64,000 bases of DNA from an uncultured Odoribacter sp. (GTDB lineage: Bacteria > Bacteroidota > Bacteroidia > Bacteroidales > Marinifilaceae). Of this stretch, positions 1-8,154 are shown piece after piece (within the stretch, counting starts at the first letter, position 1; every line of letters begins with the position of its first letter). The DNA lies in the NCBI GenBank assembly GCA_900541415.1, contig UQJP01000017.1:27915-91914 (forward strand). The letters are read 5' to 3'. The notes under the pieces were generated by a model. It did no database searches. It was not told the DNA's origin and saw nothing but the letters and a program-made list of their open reading frames with translations. Both the position numbers and the translations under genes were made by a program.

Positions 1-511
1 GCAGTTTTAAGTAGTTTTGCATACTTTCGGCATATAAGATATTTTCACTCTCGATTTTTTGAAAAGTATCGTCCTGACGTACATAAAACACGGAATCTGT
101 TTCGGTTTGGCCGGGAGGGGAAACGATGCGGGAACCGAAGATATTCTGAGCTTTGGTAACAGCCTGAAAAAAACGGTTGAAAGCTATCGGTTTCAGCAGG
201 TAGTCAACCACATTTAATCTATACCCCTCCAACGCGTATTCGGAATAGGCTGTGGTGAAGATTGTCATGGGGGCTGTTTCGAGGGATTCTAAAAATTCAA
301 GTCCTGAAAGATGAGGCATATTTATATCTAAGAACATCAGGTCGATGTCTTCGTTTTTTAGAATTTTTGCAGCTTCCGGAGCCGACGGGCAAGTGGCGGT
401 CACGGTGAGGAAATCGAGTTGGTTGATATAATTTATGATCCCCCGGATAGCGATAGGTTCGTCGTCCGTAATCAGGCATCGTAATACAGGGGAAGAAGAG
501 GGTTTTATCAT
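1..511 (-). CDS. LytTR-family response regulator (3' part beyond window)
   Basis: This cytoplasmic response regulator is cut by the left edge; 170 codons are visible. It starts with MIKPSSSPVLRCLITDDEP, followed by a receiver domain: acidic pocket DDE near residue 17, phospho-acceptor Asp in LMFLDINMP, and the conserved Lys in YLLKP. The segment after residue 150 (VFYVRQDDTFQKIESENILY) is the beginning of a LytTR DNA-binding domain. Its ATG overlaps the stop of the upstream kinase in an ATGA (508-511), so the pair is translationally coupled. It presumably takes phosphate from that kinase and controls an unknown target; the FAGL-repeat gene at 1696 is a candidate by proximity only. Confidence 0.9.
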   Translation of the reverse strand, partial: MIKPSSSPVLRCLITDDEPIAIRGIINYINQLDFLTVTATCPSAPEAAKILKNEDIDLMFLDINMPHLSGLEFLESLETAPMTIFTTAYSEYALEGYRLNVVDYLLKPIAFNRFFQAVTKAQNIFGSRIVSPPGQTETDSVFYVRQDDTFQKIESENILYAESMQNYLKL

Positions 512-1530
512 GGCTTTAGTTTTATAATCAATTGTGTGCTATAAATCGTGTCTGTGGTGTGACAGTTCAGAGAATAATTTCTTGGAAATAGAATATCCAG
601 CCGTTTGCGTACATTTTCTAATCCCATTCCTAGGTTCCCTGCTTTGGCTTGTGTCGATCTGGAATTTTCGATTTTTAGTTGAAGGGTGTGGCTTGTTTGG
701 CTTAAATCGATGTATACGTAACCTTTTCCGGTCGTTGGTTTGGCAACATGCTTAAAGGCGTTTTCGATGAAAATAATCAGGAGTAAAGGAGGTATTTCTA
801 TGTTTTCATCCTCTATTTCCCAGGAACAGCTTACCTCCAATCTGTTCTCCCACCGGATTTGTTCCACTTCTATATAATTGGTTAGAAAATGTATCTCCTG
901 TTTCAGTTGGATAAGCTCTTTTTGTCCCTGATATAACTGATACCGTAATATGTCGGAATATTTTATCAATAAAGAGGAGGCCATTTCTACATTTTCTTGC
1001 ATCAGGACATGAATGTGGTTTAAAACATTGAACATGAAATGTGGGGTGATCTGTTCCTGCAAGGTTTTAAATTGAAGTTTGTGATTGATGGTTTCTACTT
1101 TCGCGTACTCATAATAAAAGCGTAAACCACAAAAACTGAGGCTGATTACAAATGTGCCGGGGAGCATGACGATAAAGTCTATTGGCAGAGAATCCCCTTC
1201 TACGAACAGGTAGGAGGGAGCAAATACCCCGGTATGTTCAAGATGCCGGAATCCGGCTAAAATTAAAGAGGTGAGAAAGGTGATCAGTGGGGTTATGCCT
1301 AAAAATTGAAAGAAAAAGGGTAACATCCTTTTTTGTTGTATCGCTTTTTTAAGCAAGCAGTTACTTAAAAAATGATTCATGACAATGTTTGTGCTGCAAA
1401 TACAGAGGGCCACTAAGGTGGCTTCTCCGACGGGAGCAAGTTTGAGGAACTGTATCCAAAATACGAAGGAAATCAGCATCCAAAATAGCACAACTACCAG
1501 TTTGTGGGTATGGGGAATACGAATTTTCAT
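508..1530 (-). CDS. LytS/YehU-type sensor histidine kinase
   Basis: This is a 340-residue inner-membrane kinase. Four hydrophobic segments fill roughly residues 10-140. The HisK_5-type phospho-acceptor box LQEQITPHFMFNVLNHIHV follows near residue 155, then an N-box (PPLLLIIFIENAFKHV) and a G-box (GLGMGLENVRKRL, about residue 300). This architecture is typical of Bacteroidetes kinases paired with LytTR regulators, and the partner regulator overlaps its stop codon. No periplasmic sensor domain is visible, so the signal is probably sensed in the membrane. A TAGTTTTGC box on the minus strand (1542-1534) lies directly before the ATG and would leave almost no leader if it is used. Confidence 0.92.
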   Translation of the reverse strand: MKIRIPHTHKLVVVLFWMLISFVFWIQFLKLAPVGEATLVALCICSTNIVMNHFLSNCLLKKAIQQKRMLPFFFQFLGITPLITFLTSLILAGFRHLEHTGVFAPSYLFVEGDSLPIDFIVMLPGTFVISLSFCGLRFYYEYAKVETINHKLQFKTLQEQITPHFMFNVLNHIHVLMQENVEMASSLLIKYSDILRYQLYQGQKELIQLKQEIHFLTNYIEVEQIRWENRLEVSCSWEIEDENIEIPPLLLIIFIENAFKHVAKPTTGKGYVYIDLSQTSHTLQLKIENSRSTQAKAGNLGMGLENVRKRLDILFPRNYSLNCHTTDTIYSTQLIIKLKP

Positions 1531-1629
1531 ACGGCAAAACTAATTAATAAAATAATAGTTTGCCGCAACGTTCGTCAAAAGCAACCCGGGGATTCGTCAA
1601 ATAGATTTTAGCTTTTTTTCATTTGCTTC

Positions 1630-1637
1630 TACTTTTG
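1630..1637 (+). promoter_or_regulatory. Bacteroidales -7 box for the FAGL-repeat gene
   Basis: TACTTTTG matches the TAnnTTTG -7 consensus and lies about 60 bases before the ATG of the next gene. No convincing -33 TTTG was seen. Confidence 0.45.
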
Positions 1638-1695
1638 GGCAATGATGAATATGTGCAGACATAGAGTATTCAGATTGTTTCACTAAAAAAAATGA

Positions 1696-2694
1696 ATGAT
1701 GAAAAGAGTTTTAGTAACAGTTTTTTTGAGCTTTCTTTTGTGCGGAATAACGTTTTCGCAGACCGGAGGCGATAAAAGAGCTGCATTTCAGTTTAGCTTC
1801 ATGCCTTTTATGAGTACGAACGGTTTACAGGCTAAAGAGTACACCAATGGTGTGTCGTTTAATCTGTTATCGGGTTTGTCGAAAAATGAAAATGTTTTTG
1901 CTTTTGCGGGCTTGACCCATATCATATTGAACGATGCGAAAGGTTTTCAATTTGCCGGATTGGGGAATTATGTCGGGAATGACGGGAAAGGAATGATGTT
2001 CGCCGGATTGGGGAATTGGGTTCAGAAGGAATACCGGGGTTTTCAATTTGCCGGTTTAGGAAATTATACCGGAAGTGACGGGAAAGGTATGCAATTTGCC
2101 GGATTGATCAATATCAGTAAAAATTATTCCGGGTTTCAATTTGCCGGATTGGTCAATATAGCCAAAAAGGTAAAAGGTGTACAGTTCGCCGGATTGCTTA
2201 ATATTGCTGAAAGTAGCGATTGGCCTGTGGCTTTGGTCAATATTATAAAAGACGGGGAGTTAGGGGTGGCTTTGACTTACAATGAGATAGGAAGTGTTGT
2301 GGTGGCTTTGCGGTCGGGGGGAAAATATACGTACGGAATTGTGGGAATAGGATATAACCATAAGGCTGAAGGACATTCGTTTGTGACCACAGGCGGTTTC
2401 GGTGCCCATATTCACCTAACCCCGTGGCTCATGTTCAATAATGAGCTTACGGGAGAAACGCTCGATAATTTCTCGAAGTATGTAACCTTTAAGTTAGGGT
2501 ATGCTTTTTTGCCTGCTTTCCGTATAAATCCTCATTTTGAACTGTTCGGAGGGCCGAGCATAAATTATATGCAGACTGACGATCCCCGCAATACGAATAT
2601 ATTACCCGATAAATATATTTGGAGAAAATATGGCGATTCAAAATTCCAGCAGGTCTATCTGGGGTATCAGGTCGGTGTTCAGTATATCTTTTGA
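1696..2694 (+). CDS. secreted FAGL-repeat protein of unknown function
   Basis: This 332-residue protein has a signal peptide (MMKRVLVTVFLSFLLCGITFSQ, cut after SQ). Residues about 70-170 carry seven repeats of the form hxFAGLxNhh with a period near 17 residues: FAGLTHI, FAGLGNY, FAGLGNW, FAGLGNY, FAGLINI, FAGLVNI and FAGLLNI. The rest alternates hydrophobic and polar residues and ends with the aromatic VGVQYIF, which suits an outer-membrane beta-barrel or beta-solenoid exported protein. I do not recognise a named family. ATG codons at 1692, 1696 and 1699 are all close; 1696 or 1699 keeps the signal peptide. The neighbouring LytS/LytTR pair is divergent. Confidence 0.75.
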   Translation: MMKRVLVTVFLSFLLCGITFSQTGGDKRAAFQFSFMPFMSTNGLQAKEYTNGVSFNLLSGLSKNENVFAFAGLTHIILNDAKGFQFAGLGNYVGNDGKGMMFAGLGNWVQKEYRGFQFAGLGNYTGSDGKGMQFAGLINISKNYSGFQFAGLVNIAKKVKGVQFAGLLNIAESSDWPVALVNIIKDGELGVALTYNEIGSVVVALRSGGKYTYGIVGIGYNHKAEGHSFVTTGGFGAHIHLTPWLMFNNELTGETLDNFSKYVTFKLGYAFLPAFRINPHFELFGGPSINYMQTDDPRNTNILPDKYIWRKYGDSKFQQVYLGYQVGVQYIF

Positions 2695-2714
2695 CAGGCG
2701 GGAAAATCAGCTGA

Positions 2715-4046
2715 TTAAAGTGACAGCGTAAATGTGGTTTCCTTTCCGGGAATAGACGACACTTTGATATTACCACCGTGGGTACGCATGATTTGGCGGG
2801 CAATGCTTAAGCCGATACCCGTACCCTCGGTTTTGGTGGTGAAGAAGGGAACGAAGATTTCGTTGAGAATTTCCGGCTCAATACCCGGTCCGTTATCCGT
2901 GATCTTAATCTGTGTTTGATTTGCCGCCGCTTCCACTCTCACGTGCAGCTTGCTGTTTTCCTTGCCTTGCATGGCCTGTATGGCATTTTTCATGATGTTC
3001 AGCAGCACTTGTCCCAGCATATTCGGGTCGGCGAATACTTTTACATTTTCCGGGTGGATTTCTGTGTCGATCGTGACATTTTCAAAATAAGGTTCCATAC
3101 TGCATAGGATAACCATGCGGTGAATAAATTCGTTCATATCGACGTATTCCCTTTCCGGCTTGGGAATGCGGGTAAATTTACGATAGGATTCCACGAATGA
3201 AATAAGCCCCTTTCCAGTTTCGCTGATGACATGCAACCCATTGATCGTGTTTTCTTTGAGCTGTGACGCTTCTATTTCCGGATCATCGTTTTTATGCAGG
3301 GAAAGCAGGGTGTCGCTTAAAGAAGTGATCGGAGCGATGGAATTCATGATTTCATGTGCCAATACCCGAATCAGGCGAATCCAGGAATCGATCTCTTTTT
3401 CATCCATCTCGTTTTCAATGTCGTTGAAAACAAGTAAAGTGAGCTTTTCCCCATTCATGATGATACTGGTGGCATTGATTAACAGTTGCACGCTTCCCCG
3501 CTCGTTGGTATAAGTGATCCGTTTGGTTTCTCCCGACTGGATTTCTTCTATGGTTTGCTGTAATTGGAGGGAAACTTTTTGTAATTGCCGGGTGTGGGTA
3601 AATACTTCCAAACCGAGGATTTTAAGGGCGAACAGATTGGATTGAATGACAAATCCTTTGGAATTTAAAGCAATAACTCCTGAGTTGATATTATTGAGTA
3701 TCAATTCATAATATTTTTCCTGCTGTTGTATGTCGATCCTTGTTTTTTGCAGTATTTCTTTGGTTTGATTCAATAACTTGTTCAGTAGTTTTTCCGATTT
3801 CATCCCTTGTATTTCCGGGAAACGCAGCGTGTAATCTTCATTTTTCAGGGCACTGAAAAAATAACTGATTTTCCTGTTCACCGAGTTTATATAATGGAAA
3901 ATGAGAAACACACAAATGATGATGCCCAGGGTGCAAAATGCACCTTCCACATACATCCCCGAATAAAAATAAATACCTGTTCCAGCGGCCAGTATTCCGA
4001 AGGATAATAACAGGAAAAGCATACGGAGAGGATAGGAATAAAGCAT
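2715..4046 (-). CDS. NtrB-type sensor histidine kinase
   Basis: This 443-residue kinase has two membrane segments (about residues 9-28 and 33-52), a linker coiled coil, a PAS-like domain (about 110-215), the phospho-acceptor box LAHEIMNSIAPI (about 229-240) and an ATPase domain with an N-box (NIMKNAIQAM) and a G2 box (GTGIGLSIARQIM). It lies 38 bp downstream of an NtrC-type regulator on the same strand, which it probably phosphorylates. Together with the ABC ATPase further upstream it forms a three-gene operon. It has no large periplasmic domain, so envelope or membrane stress is a plausible signal (inference). Confidence 0.93.
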   Translation of the reverse strand: MLYSYPLRMLFLLLSFGILAAGTGIYFYSGMYVEGAFCTLGIIICVFLIFHYINSVNRKISYFFSALKNEDYTLRFPEIQGMKSEKLLNKLLNQTKEILQKTRIDIQQQEKYYELILNNINSGVIALNSKGFVIQSNLFALKILGLEVFTHTRQLQKVSLQLQQTIEEIQSGETKRITYTNERGSVQLLINATSIIMNGEKLTLLVFNDIENEMDEKEIDSWIRLIRVLAHEIMNSIAPITSLSDTLLSLHKNDDPEIEASQLKENTINGLHVISETGKGLISFVESYRKFTRIPKPEREYVDMNEFIHRMVILCSMEPYFENVTIDTEIHPENVKVFADPNMLGQVLLNIMKNAIQAMQGKENSKLHVRVEAAANQTQIKITDNGPGIEPEILNEIFVPFFTTKTEGTGIGLSIARQIMRTHGGNIKVSSIPGKETTFTLSL

Positions 4047-4084
4047 AAAATTGTAGTGTTTGAATGTGAATCGGTAAAAAAATC

Positions 4085-5449
4085 TTATAATCCGAATTTT
4101 TTCATTTTATTATATAATGTCTGCCGGGTAATACCTAACTGGGAGGCTATTGCCGATATATTCCCCTCGTTGCGTTCGATCGCTTTCCGGATCATTTCTT
4201 TTTCCATTTCTTCCAGGGTGCTGATTTGGGGGGTAAGTTCGGTTGTGATTGTTTTGAAAAAGAAATCATTCGGTTTGAGAACACTGGATTCGCACATAAT
4301 GACGGCTTTCTCGACAGCATGTTGCAACTCGCGCACATTGCCGGGCCAGGGATAATTCAGCAATCTTTCCTGGGTGTTAAAGGCAAAAGAAAGGTTTTTC
4401 TTCCCGTATTTCTGACTGTAACGTTTCAGGAAAAAATCGGCTAACAATAAGATGTCTTTTCCACGCTTTCTCAGTGGAGGAACTTCAATGTGTATGGTGT
4501 TGATACGGTATAACAAGTCTTCCCGGAAAACTCCGTTGGCAACCATTTCCTGAAGATTGCTATTGGTGGCACAAATCAGCCGGATGTTGACATCGATAGG
4601 TTTGTTCGAGCCTACCCGGGTGATTTTTCGTCCTTGTATTACGGCCAATAGCTTGGATTGCAGGGAATAAGATAAATTTCCTATTTCGTCCAGAAAAAGG
4701 GAGCCGTTATTGGCGGCCTCGAATTTACCTGCCCGGTCTTCTTTCGCATCCGTGAAAGCCCCTTTCACATGACCGAACAGTTCACTTTCAAAAAGCGTTT
4801 CGGTGATAGCTCCCATGTCCACCGAGATCATCACTTCCTTCCGGCGGTTCGAAAGTGAGTGGATTTCTTTGGCTATCATTTCTTTTCCCGTACCGTTTTC
4901 ACCTGTGATGAGGATGTTCGCATCCGTCCCTGCTACTTTTTCAATGAGCTGGTGTAGCTGTTGCATAATTGCAGAGTTTCCCCATACCAGCTCTTCCTCT
5001 GTGTTTAACTGTTTTTTCAGGATTTCTTCTTTTTCCCGGAGCTGTTTCACTTCACTCCTTGATTCGTTCAACCGATAAGCGGAAAGCAGTGTTGCGATGA
5101 GTTTCGCATTGTCCCAGGGCTTTACGATAAAGTCGGCAGCACCTTCTTTCACGGCCTTTACGGCGAGATCGATGTCGGCATAGGCCGTAAACAGTACAAC
5201 CGGCAACTCTTTCGACAGTTTCTTTATTTCGGACAGCCAGTAGATGCCTTCGTTGCCCGTATTGATTCCCGACGAGAAATTCATATCGAGCAATACCACA
5301 TCGATATTTTCGGATTCCAGCAGTGAGGGGATCCGGTTGGGGTTACTGGTTGTGATTACTTTTTTAAAGACGCTTAACAACAACATTTCTAATGCCGTCA
5401 GCACACTTTTATTATCATCAACTATTAGAATTGTACCTTGTTTTGCCAT
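4085..5449 (-). CDS. NtrC-family sigma-54-dependent response regulator
   Basis: This 454-residue activator has three domains. The receiver (1-120) shows DDN, the acceptor Asp in DVVLLDMNF and the Lys in FIVKPWD. The AAA+ domain shows Walker A GENGTGKE, the sigma-54 contact loop GAFTDA (the usual Bacteroidetes form of GAFTGA), Walker B GSLFLDEIG and the R-finger region. A Fis-type helix-turn-helix closes the protein (NISAIASQLGITRQTLYNKMKK). It should turn on sigma-54 promoters from distant palindromic sites. Two such promoters with palindromes lie at 6322-6679, and a third palindrome (5474-5510) lies just before this gene, suggesting autoregulation. Confidence 0.95.
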   Translation of the reverse strand: MAKQGTILIVDDNKSVLTALEMLLLSVFKKVITTSNPNRIPSLLESENIDVVLLDMNFSSGINTGNEGIYWLSEIKKLSKELPVVLFTAYADIDLAVKAVKEGAADFIVKPWDNAKLIATLLSAYRLNESRSEVKQLREKEEILKKQLNTEEELVWGNSAIMQQLHQLIEKVAGTDANILITGENGTGKEMIAKEIHSLSNRRKEVMISVDMGAITETLFESELFGHVKGAFTDAKEDRAGKFEAANNGSLFLDEIGNLSYSLQSKLLAVIQGRKITRVGSNKPIDVNIRLICATNSNLQEMVANGVFREDLLYRINTIHIEVPPLRKRGKDILLLADFFLKRYSQKYGKKNLSFAFNTQERLLNYPWPGNVRELQHAVEKAVIMCESSVLKPNDFFFKTITTELTPQISTLEEMEKEMIRKAIERNEGNISAIASQLGITRQTLYNKMKKFGL

Positions 5450-5473
5450 AGTGAAATTGAGAATAAAAACAAT

Positions 5474-5510
5474 AGGACAAAATAAAGGAGTTTGTGCCGA
5501 TTTTTGTCCT
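5474..5510. promoter_or_regulatory. inverted repeat, possible activator site
   Basis: Perfect arms AGGACAAAA (5474-5482) and TTTTGTCCT (5502-5510) lie in the gap between the ABC ATPase and the sigma-54 regulator. The GGACA/TGTCC half-sites recur in the palindromes at 6393-6430 and 6581-6597, so this may be a binding site of the regulator. A weak RNA hairpin between the genes is the alternative. Confidence 0.45.
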
Positions 5511-5569
5511 TTGTTTATTTATGTGTTTAAATTTTACAAAGTTACGGATAAAACCGTGAATATTCTAAT

Positions 5570-6274
5570 TCAATTTTCATTTTTCGGACACATCCTGTTT
5601 TCGGTGGTCGTTTCCGTCACGATCTGCCCGTCGAAAAGGTTGATGATCCGGTGAGCATACGAGGCATCGTGCTGGGAGTGGGTTACCATAATAATGGTTG
5701 TTCCTTCCTGATTCAATTCCGTCAGCAAGTTCATCACTTCCGCTCCATTTTTTGAATCGAGATTTCCGGTAGGCTCATCCGCGAGTATTAATTTCGGTCC
5801 GGCAACGACGGCACGGGCAATGGCAACACGCTGCTGCTGTCCTCCCGATAATTGTTGTGGAAAATGTTTTGCCCGGTGGCTGATGTTCATCCGGTCGAGA
5901 ATATGGTTGACCAGTTCTTTTTTCTCTCCGGCTTTCTTTTTCAGGTAGATCAGGGGAAGTTCTACATTTTCATAGACATTCAGTTCGTCGATCAGGTTAA
6001 AACTTTGAAACACAAATCCGATATTTCCTTTTCTGACTTGAGTTCTTTGTTTTTCTTTCAAATGTCCCACTTCCTGGGTGTTGAAGTAATATTCCCCTTC
6101 GCTGGGATTGTCCAATAGTCCGATTATATTTAACAGAGTGGACTTTCCACAACCCGAAGGTCCCATAATTGCGACAAATTCACCCGGTTTAACATGTAAT
6201 GACACGTGGTTCAGAGCTGTGGTTTCCACTTCTTCTGTGCGAAATACTTTGCTTAGATTTTCAATTCTTATCAT
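5570..6274 (-). CDS. ABC transporter ATP-binding protein, LolD/MacB class
   Basis: This 234-residue nucleotide-binding subunit has Walker A GPSGCGKST, Q-loop FVFQSFNL, signature LSGGQQQR, Walker B LILADEPT and the H-loop VTHSQHD. The family works with FtsX/MacB-fold permeases in lipoprotein sorting, peptide or antibiotic export, often with a membrane fusion protein and TolC. Here the TolC and fusion protein are divergent (6710-9405), but no permease is adjacent. It heads the operon that continues with the sigma-54 regulator and its kinase. A sigma-54-like promoter lies about 50 bp upstream of its ATG. Confidence 0.93.
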   Translation of the reverse strand: MIRIENLSKVFRTEEVETTALNHVSLHVKPGEFVAIMGPSGCGKSTLLNIIGLLDNPSEGEYYFNTQEVGHLKEKQRTQVRKGNIGFVFQSFNLIDELNVYENVELPLIYLKKKAGEKKELVNHILDRMNISHRAKHFPQQLSGGQQQRVAIARAVVAGPKLILADEPTGNLDSKNGAEVMNLLTELNQEGTTIIMVTHSQHDASYAHRIINLFDGQIVTETTTENRMCPKNEN

Positions 6275-6321
6275 AGCTGTTTATTTGTTTTTGTTTTTCA
6301 TTTCTCATTTCCAACTCTTTA

Positions 6322-6337
6322 ACGAAATGCGTGCCAA
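6322..6337 (-). promoter_or_regulatory. sigma-54-like promoter of the ABC/NtrC/NtrB operon
   Basis: Read on the minus strand this is TTGGCACGCATTTCGT. It has a perfect TGGCACG -24 element and a weaker -12 element (TTTCGT instead of TTTGCA) at the right spacing. A start near 6312 would give a leader of about 38 nt before the ABC ATPase ATG at 6274. The operon itself encodes a sigma-54 activator. Confidence 0.6.
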
Positions 6338-6392
6338 ATTATATAATATATTGATTTACATGTGTTTGTGTTTGTGTTGGTGAAGTGGTAAC

Positions 6393-6430
6393 TGTCAAAT
6401 AAATAGACAATTCTGTCCATTTGTTTGACA
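6393..6430. promoter_or_regulatory. palindromic enhancer site for the minus-strand promoter
   Basis: Arms TGTCAAATAAATAGACA (6393-6409) and TGTCCATTTGTTTGACA (6414-6430) are inverted repeats matching at 15 of 17 positions around ATTC. The centre is about 100 bp upstream of the inferred start of the minus-strand sigma-54 promoter, a usual distance for NtrC-type enhancers. Confidence 0.55.
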
Positions 6431-6569
6431 AATATTTGCTATTTTCATCAAATTTCGATTTGCCGGAGGGATGTTCTTTAAACAAAGATAGGAAAAAAAA
6501 TAAGCGATTCGGAATTTATGGGGAAGATCGTTTTCTTATTTGAATAAAAGGGATGATATGAGGAAAAAT

Positions 6570-6609
6570 GTGTAAAAGAATAGGACAATATTGTCTATTT
6601 TTTTTACAC
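6570..6609. promoter_or_regulatory. palindromic enhancer site for the plus-strand promoter
   Basis: A 40-bp dyad has outer arms GTGTAAAA (6570-6577) and TTTTACAC (6602-6609) and a core GACAATATTGTC (6584-6595). It lies about 82-121 bp upstream of the start expected from the sigma-54-like promoter at 6664, mirroring the site at 6393-6430. The core shares the GGACA/TGTCY half-sites. Confidence 0.55.
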
Positions 6610-6663
6610 TTTATTCTATGGTTTGATATGTGTAATATGTTTATTATCAGAATGTTTTGTGGT

Positions 6664-6679
6664 TTGGCATGGATTTGGT
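6664..6679 (+). promoter_or_regulatory. sigma-54-like promoter of the TolC/MFP operon
   Basis: TTGGCATGGATTTGGT carries the -24 GG and part of the -12 element at the correct spacing, though the -12 half is weak (TTGG for TTGC). The start would be near 6691, 19 nt before the ATG at 6710. This argues against translation starting farther upstream at 6623. Confidence 0.45.
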
Positions 6680-6709
6680 GTTTGTGTTTTCAAATTTAAA
6701 ATTGAAACA

Positions 6710-8056
6710 ATGGCTTTAAGGATTTTTTTATTTTTAGTTTTATTGCCGGGGATTCAGATAGGATATGCCCAGGATAAGAAATGGACTTTACAGGATTGCA
6801 TTGACTATGGAGTGGAGCAAAGTTTGCAAATGCAGAAACAAAAGCTTCAAAATGACAATAATCGTTTGGAGGTGCGTGATGCCGCTTTAGACCTGATTCC
6901 ATCGGTGAATAGTTTTTCTCCATCCCTTTCTTATAATTATGGACGTGGTATCGACCCGGAGACAAATACTTATACGAATATGCAGTATAAAACTTTAGGA
7001 GGACTGGGAGTGGGCGGAGGTGTCACATTATTTGCCGGTTTTAGCGGGATTAACCGTTTGAGAATGGCAAAGGTGGCCAGATTACAGGGGATGGAATCCA
7101 CGGAACTATCCGCTAATAATATTGCGATTCAGGTGATGACGGCTTTTTTCACTTTGGTGTATGCGGAAGAGCAGATCAAGATCACGTTAGAACAGTTGGA
7201 AAATTCTAATTTGCAATTAAGGAAAATTCAGCGGGAATATGAGCTGGGCCGCCGTCCTAAGAGTGATCTTTTCGATATTCAGGCACAGCAGGCATCCATT
7301 GAGTACCAATTAATCACTTGTCAGAACAACCGGGAAAATGCCCAGGTATCCCTGAAACATTTGATGAACTATCAGGAGGATACCGATTTGGAATTATCTG
7401 TCGATTCCTGGAACGAGATTTTACCCGTGAAAGAGCAGAACGATTTGAATACGATTTATACCCGTGCGATGCAGTCGTTGCCGCAGGCGCTGATTGCCGG
7501 ATATGATGTTCGTATTTATAAATTGAGAGAATATACAACTAAAGCGAATTTCGCTCCTTCTTTCAGTATGAACGGCGGTATATCTTTCGGTAATTATACC
7601 AGCCAGTCCGATCGGGGTTTTTGGACACAGATTTCAGATAAAAACCGTATTGGAAAGTATTTTGGTTTTAATATGAGCATTCCTATTTTTTCCGGATTAG
7701 TGCGCCATTCCAACCTTAAACGGGCAAAAAACAATTATCAGAATGCCCGGATCACTTATCAGCAGACGGAACAATCGATTTACACCGAAATACAAAAGGC
7801 GATCCTTGATCTTGAATCCCAGGTTCAGCAGTATGAGATTGCCCGTAAAAAGGAAGAGTTCAGTGCATTGGCTTATCAGGCAGGGAGAAAGAAGTATGAG
7901 CAGGGGTTGATCACGATTATCGAAGTGAACACAACGGCTAATAATTATTTACAGGCTAAATACGATCTTTTAAAAGCCCGTTTGAATTATGTGTTGCAAA
8001 AGAAAATGGTTGATTTTTATAAGGGTGTTCCTTTACAGACAAAAGTTGGAGAGTAA
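6710..8056 (+). CDS. TolC-family outer membrane efflux protein
   Basis: This 448-residue outer-membrane channel starts at 6710 with the signal peptide MALRIFLFLVLLPGIQIGYA, then QDKKWTLQDCIDYGVEQSL, the typical opening helix of the OEP family. Two OEP repeats follow, with long helices (EEQIKITLEQLENSNLQL and QQTEQSIYTEIQKAILD). A longer reading frame extends to 6623, but it would run through the promoter and lacks a signal sequence. The next gene encodes the membrane fusion protein that would couple this channel to an inner-membrane pump. Confidence 0.92.
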   Translation: MALRIFLFLVLLPGIQIGYAQDKKWTLQDCIDYGVEQSLQMQKQKLQNDNNRLEVRDAALDLIPSVNSFSPSLSYNYGRGIDPETNTYTNMQYKTLGGLGVGGGVTLFAGFSGINRLRMAKVARLQGMESTELSANNIAIQVMTAFFTLVYAEEQIKITLEQLENSNLQLRKIQREYELGRRPKSDLFDIQAQQASIEYQLITCQNNRENAQVSLKHLMNYQEDTDLELSVDSWNEILPVKEQNDLNTIYTRAMQSLPQALIAGYDVRIYKLREYTTKANFAPSFSMNGGISFGNYTSQSDRGFWTQISDKNRIGKYFGFNMSIPIFSGLVRHSNLKRAKNNYQNARITYQQTEQSIYTEIQKAILDLESQVQQYEIARKKEEFSALAYQAGRKKYEQGLITIIEVNTTANNYLQAKYDLLKARLNYVLQKKMVDFYKGVPLQTKVGE

Positions 8057-8154
8057 TTGAACAGATAAATAGAATAAGTATTAAAAATAATGTTCGGGAA
8101 GGGTGAAATTCAGGAATCGTCTTCTTTTCCCAACCGAAAGATAAAAGTAAAGCT

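Noticed and set aside
4085..5449. GAFTDA instead of GAFTGA as a sign of an inactive sigma-54 activator
   Set aside because: GAFTDA is common in Bacteroidetes members of this family, and sigma-54-like promoters lie next to the gene.
6623..6709. Upstream extension of the TolC gene
   Set aside because: The extension contains the sigma-54-like promoter and would bury the signal peptide, so 6710 is preferred.
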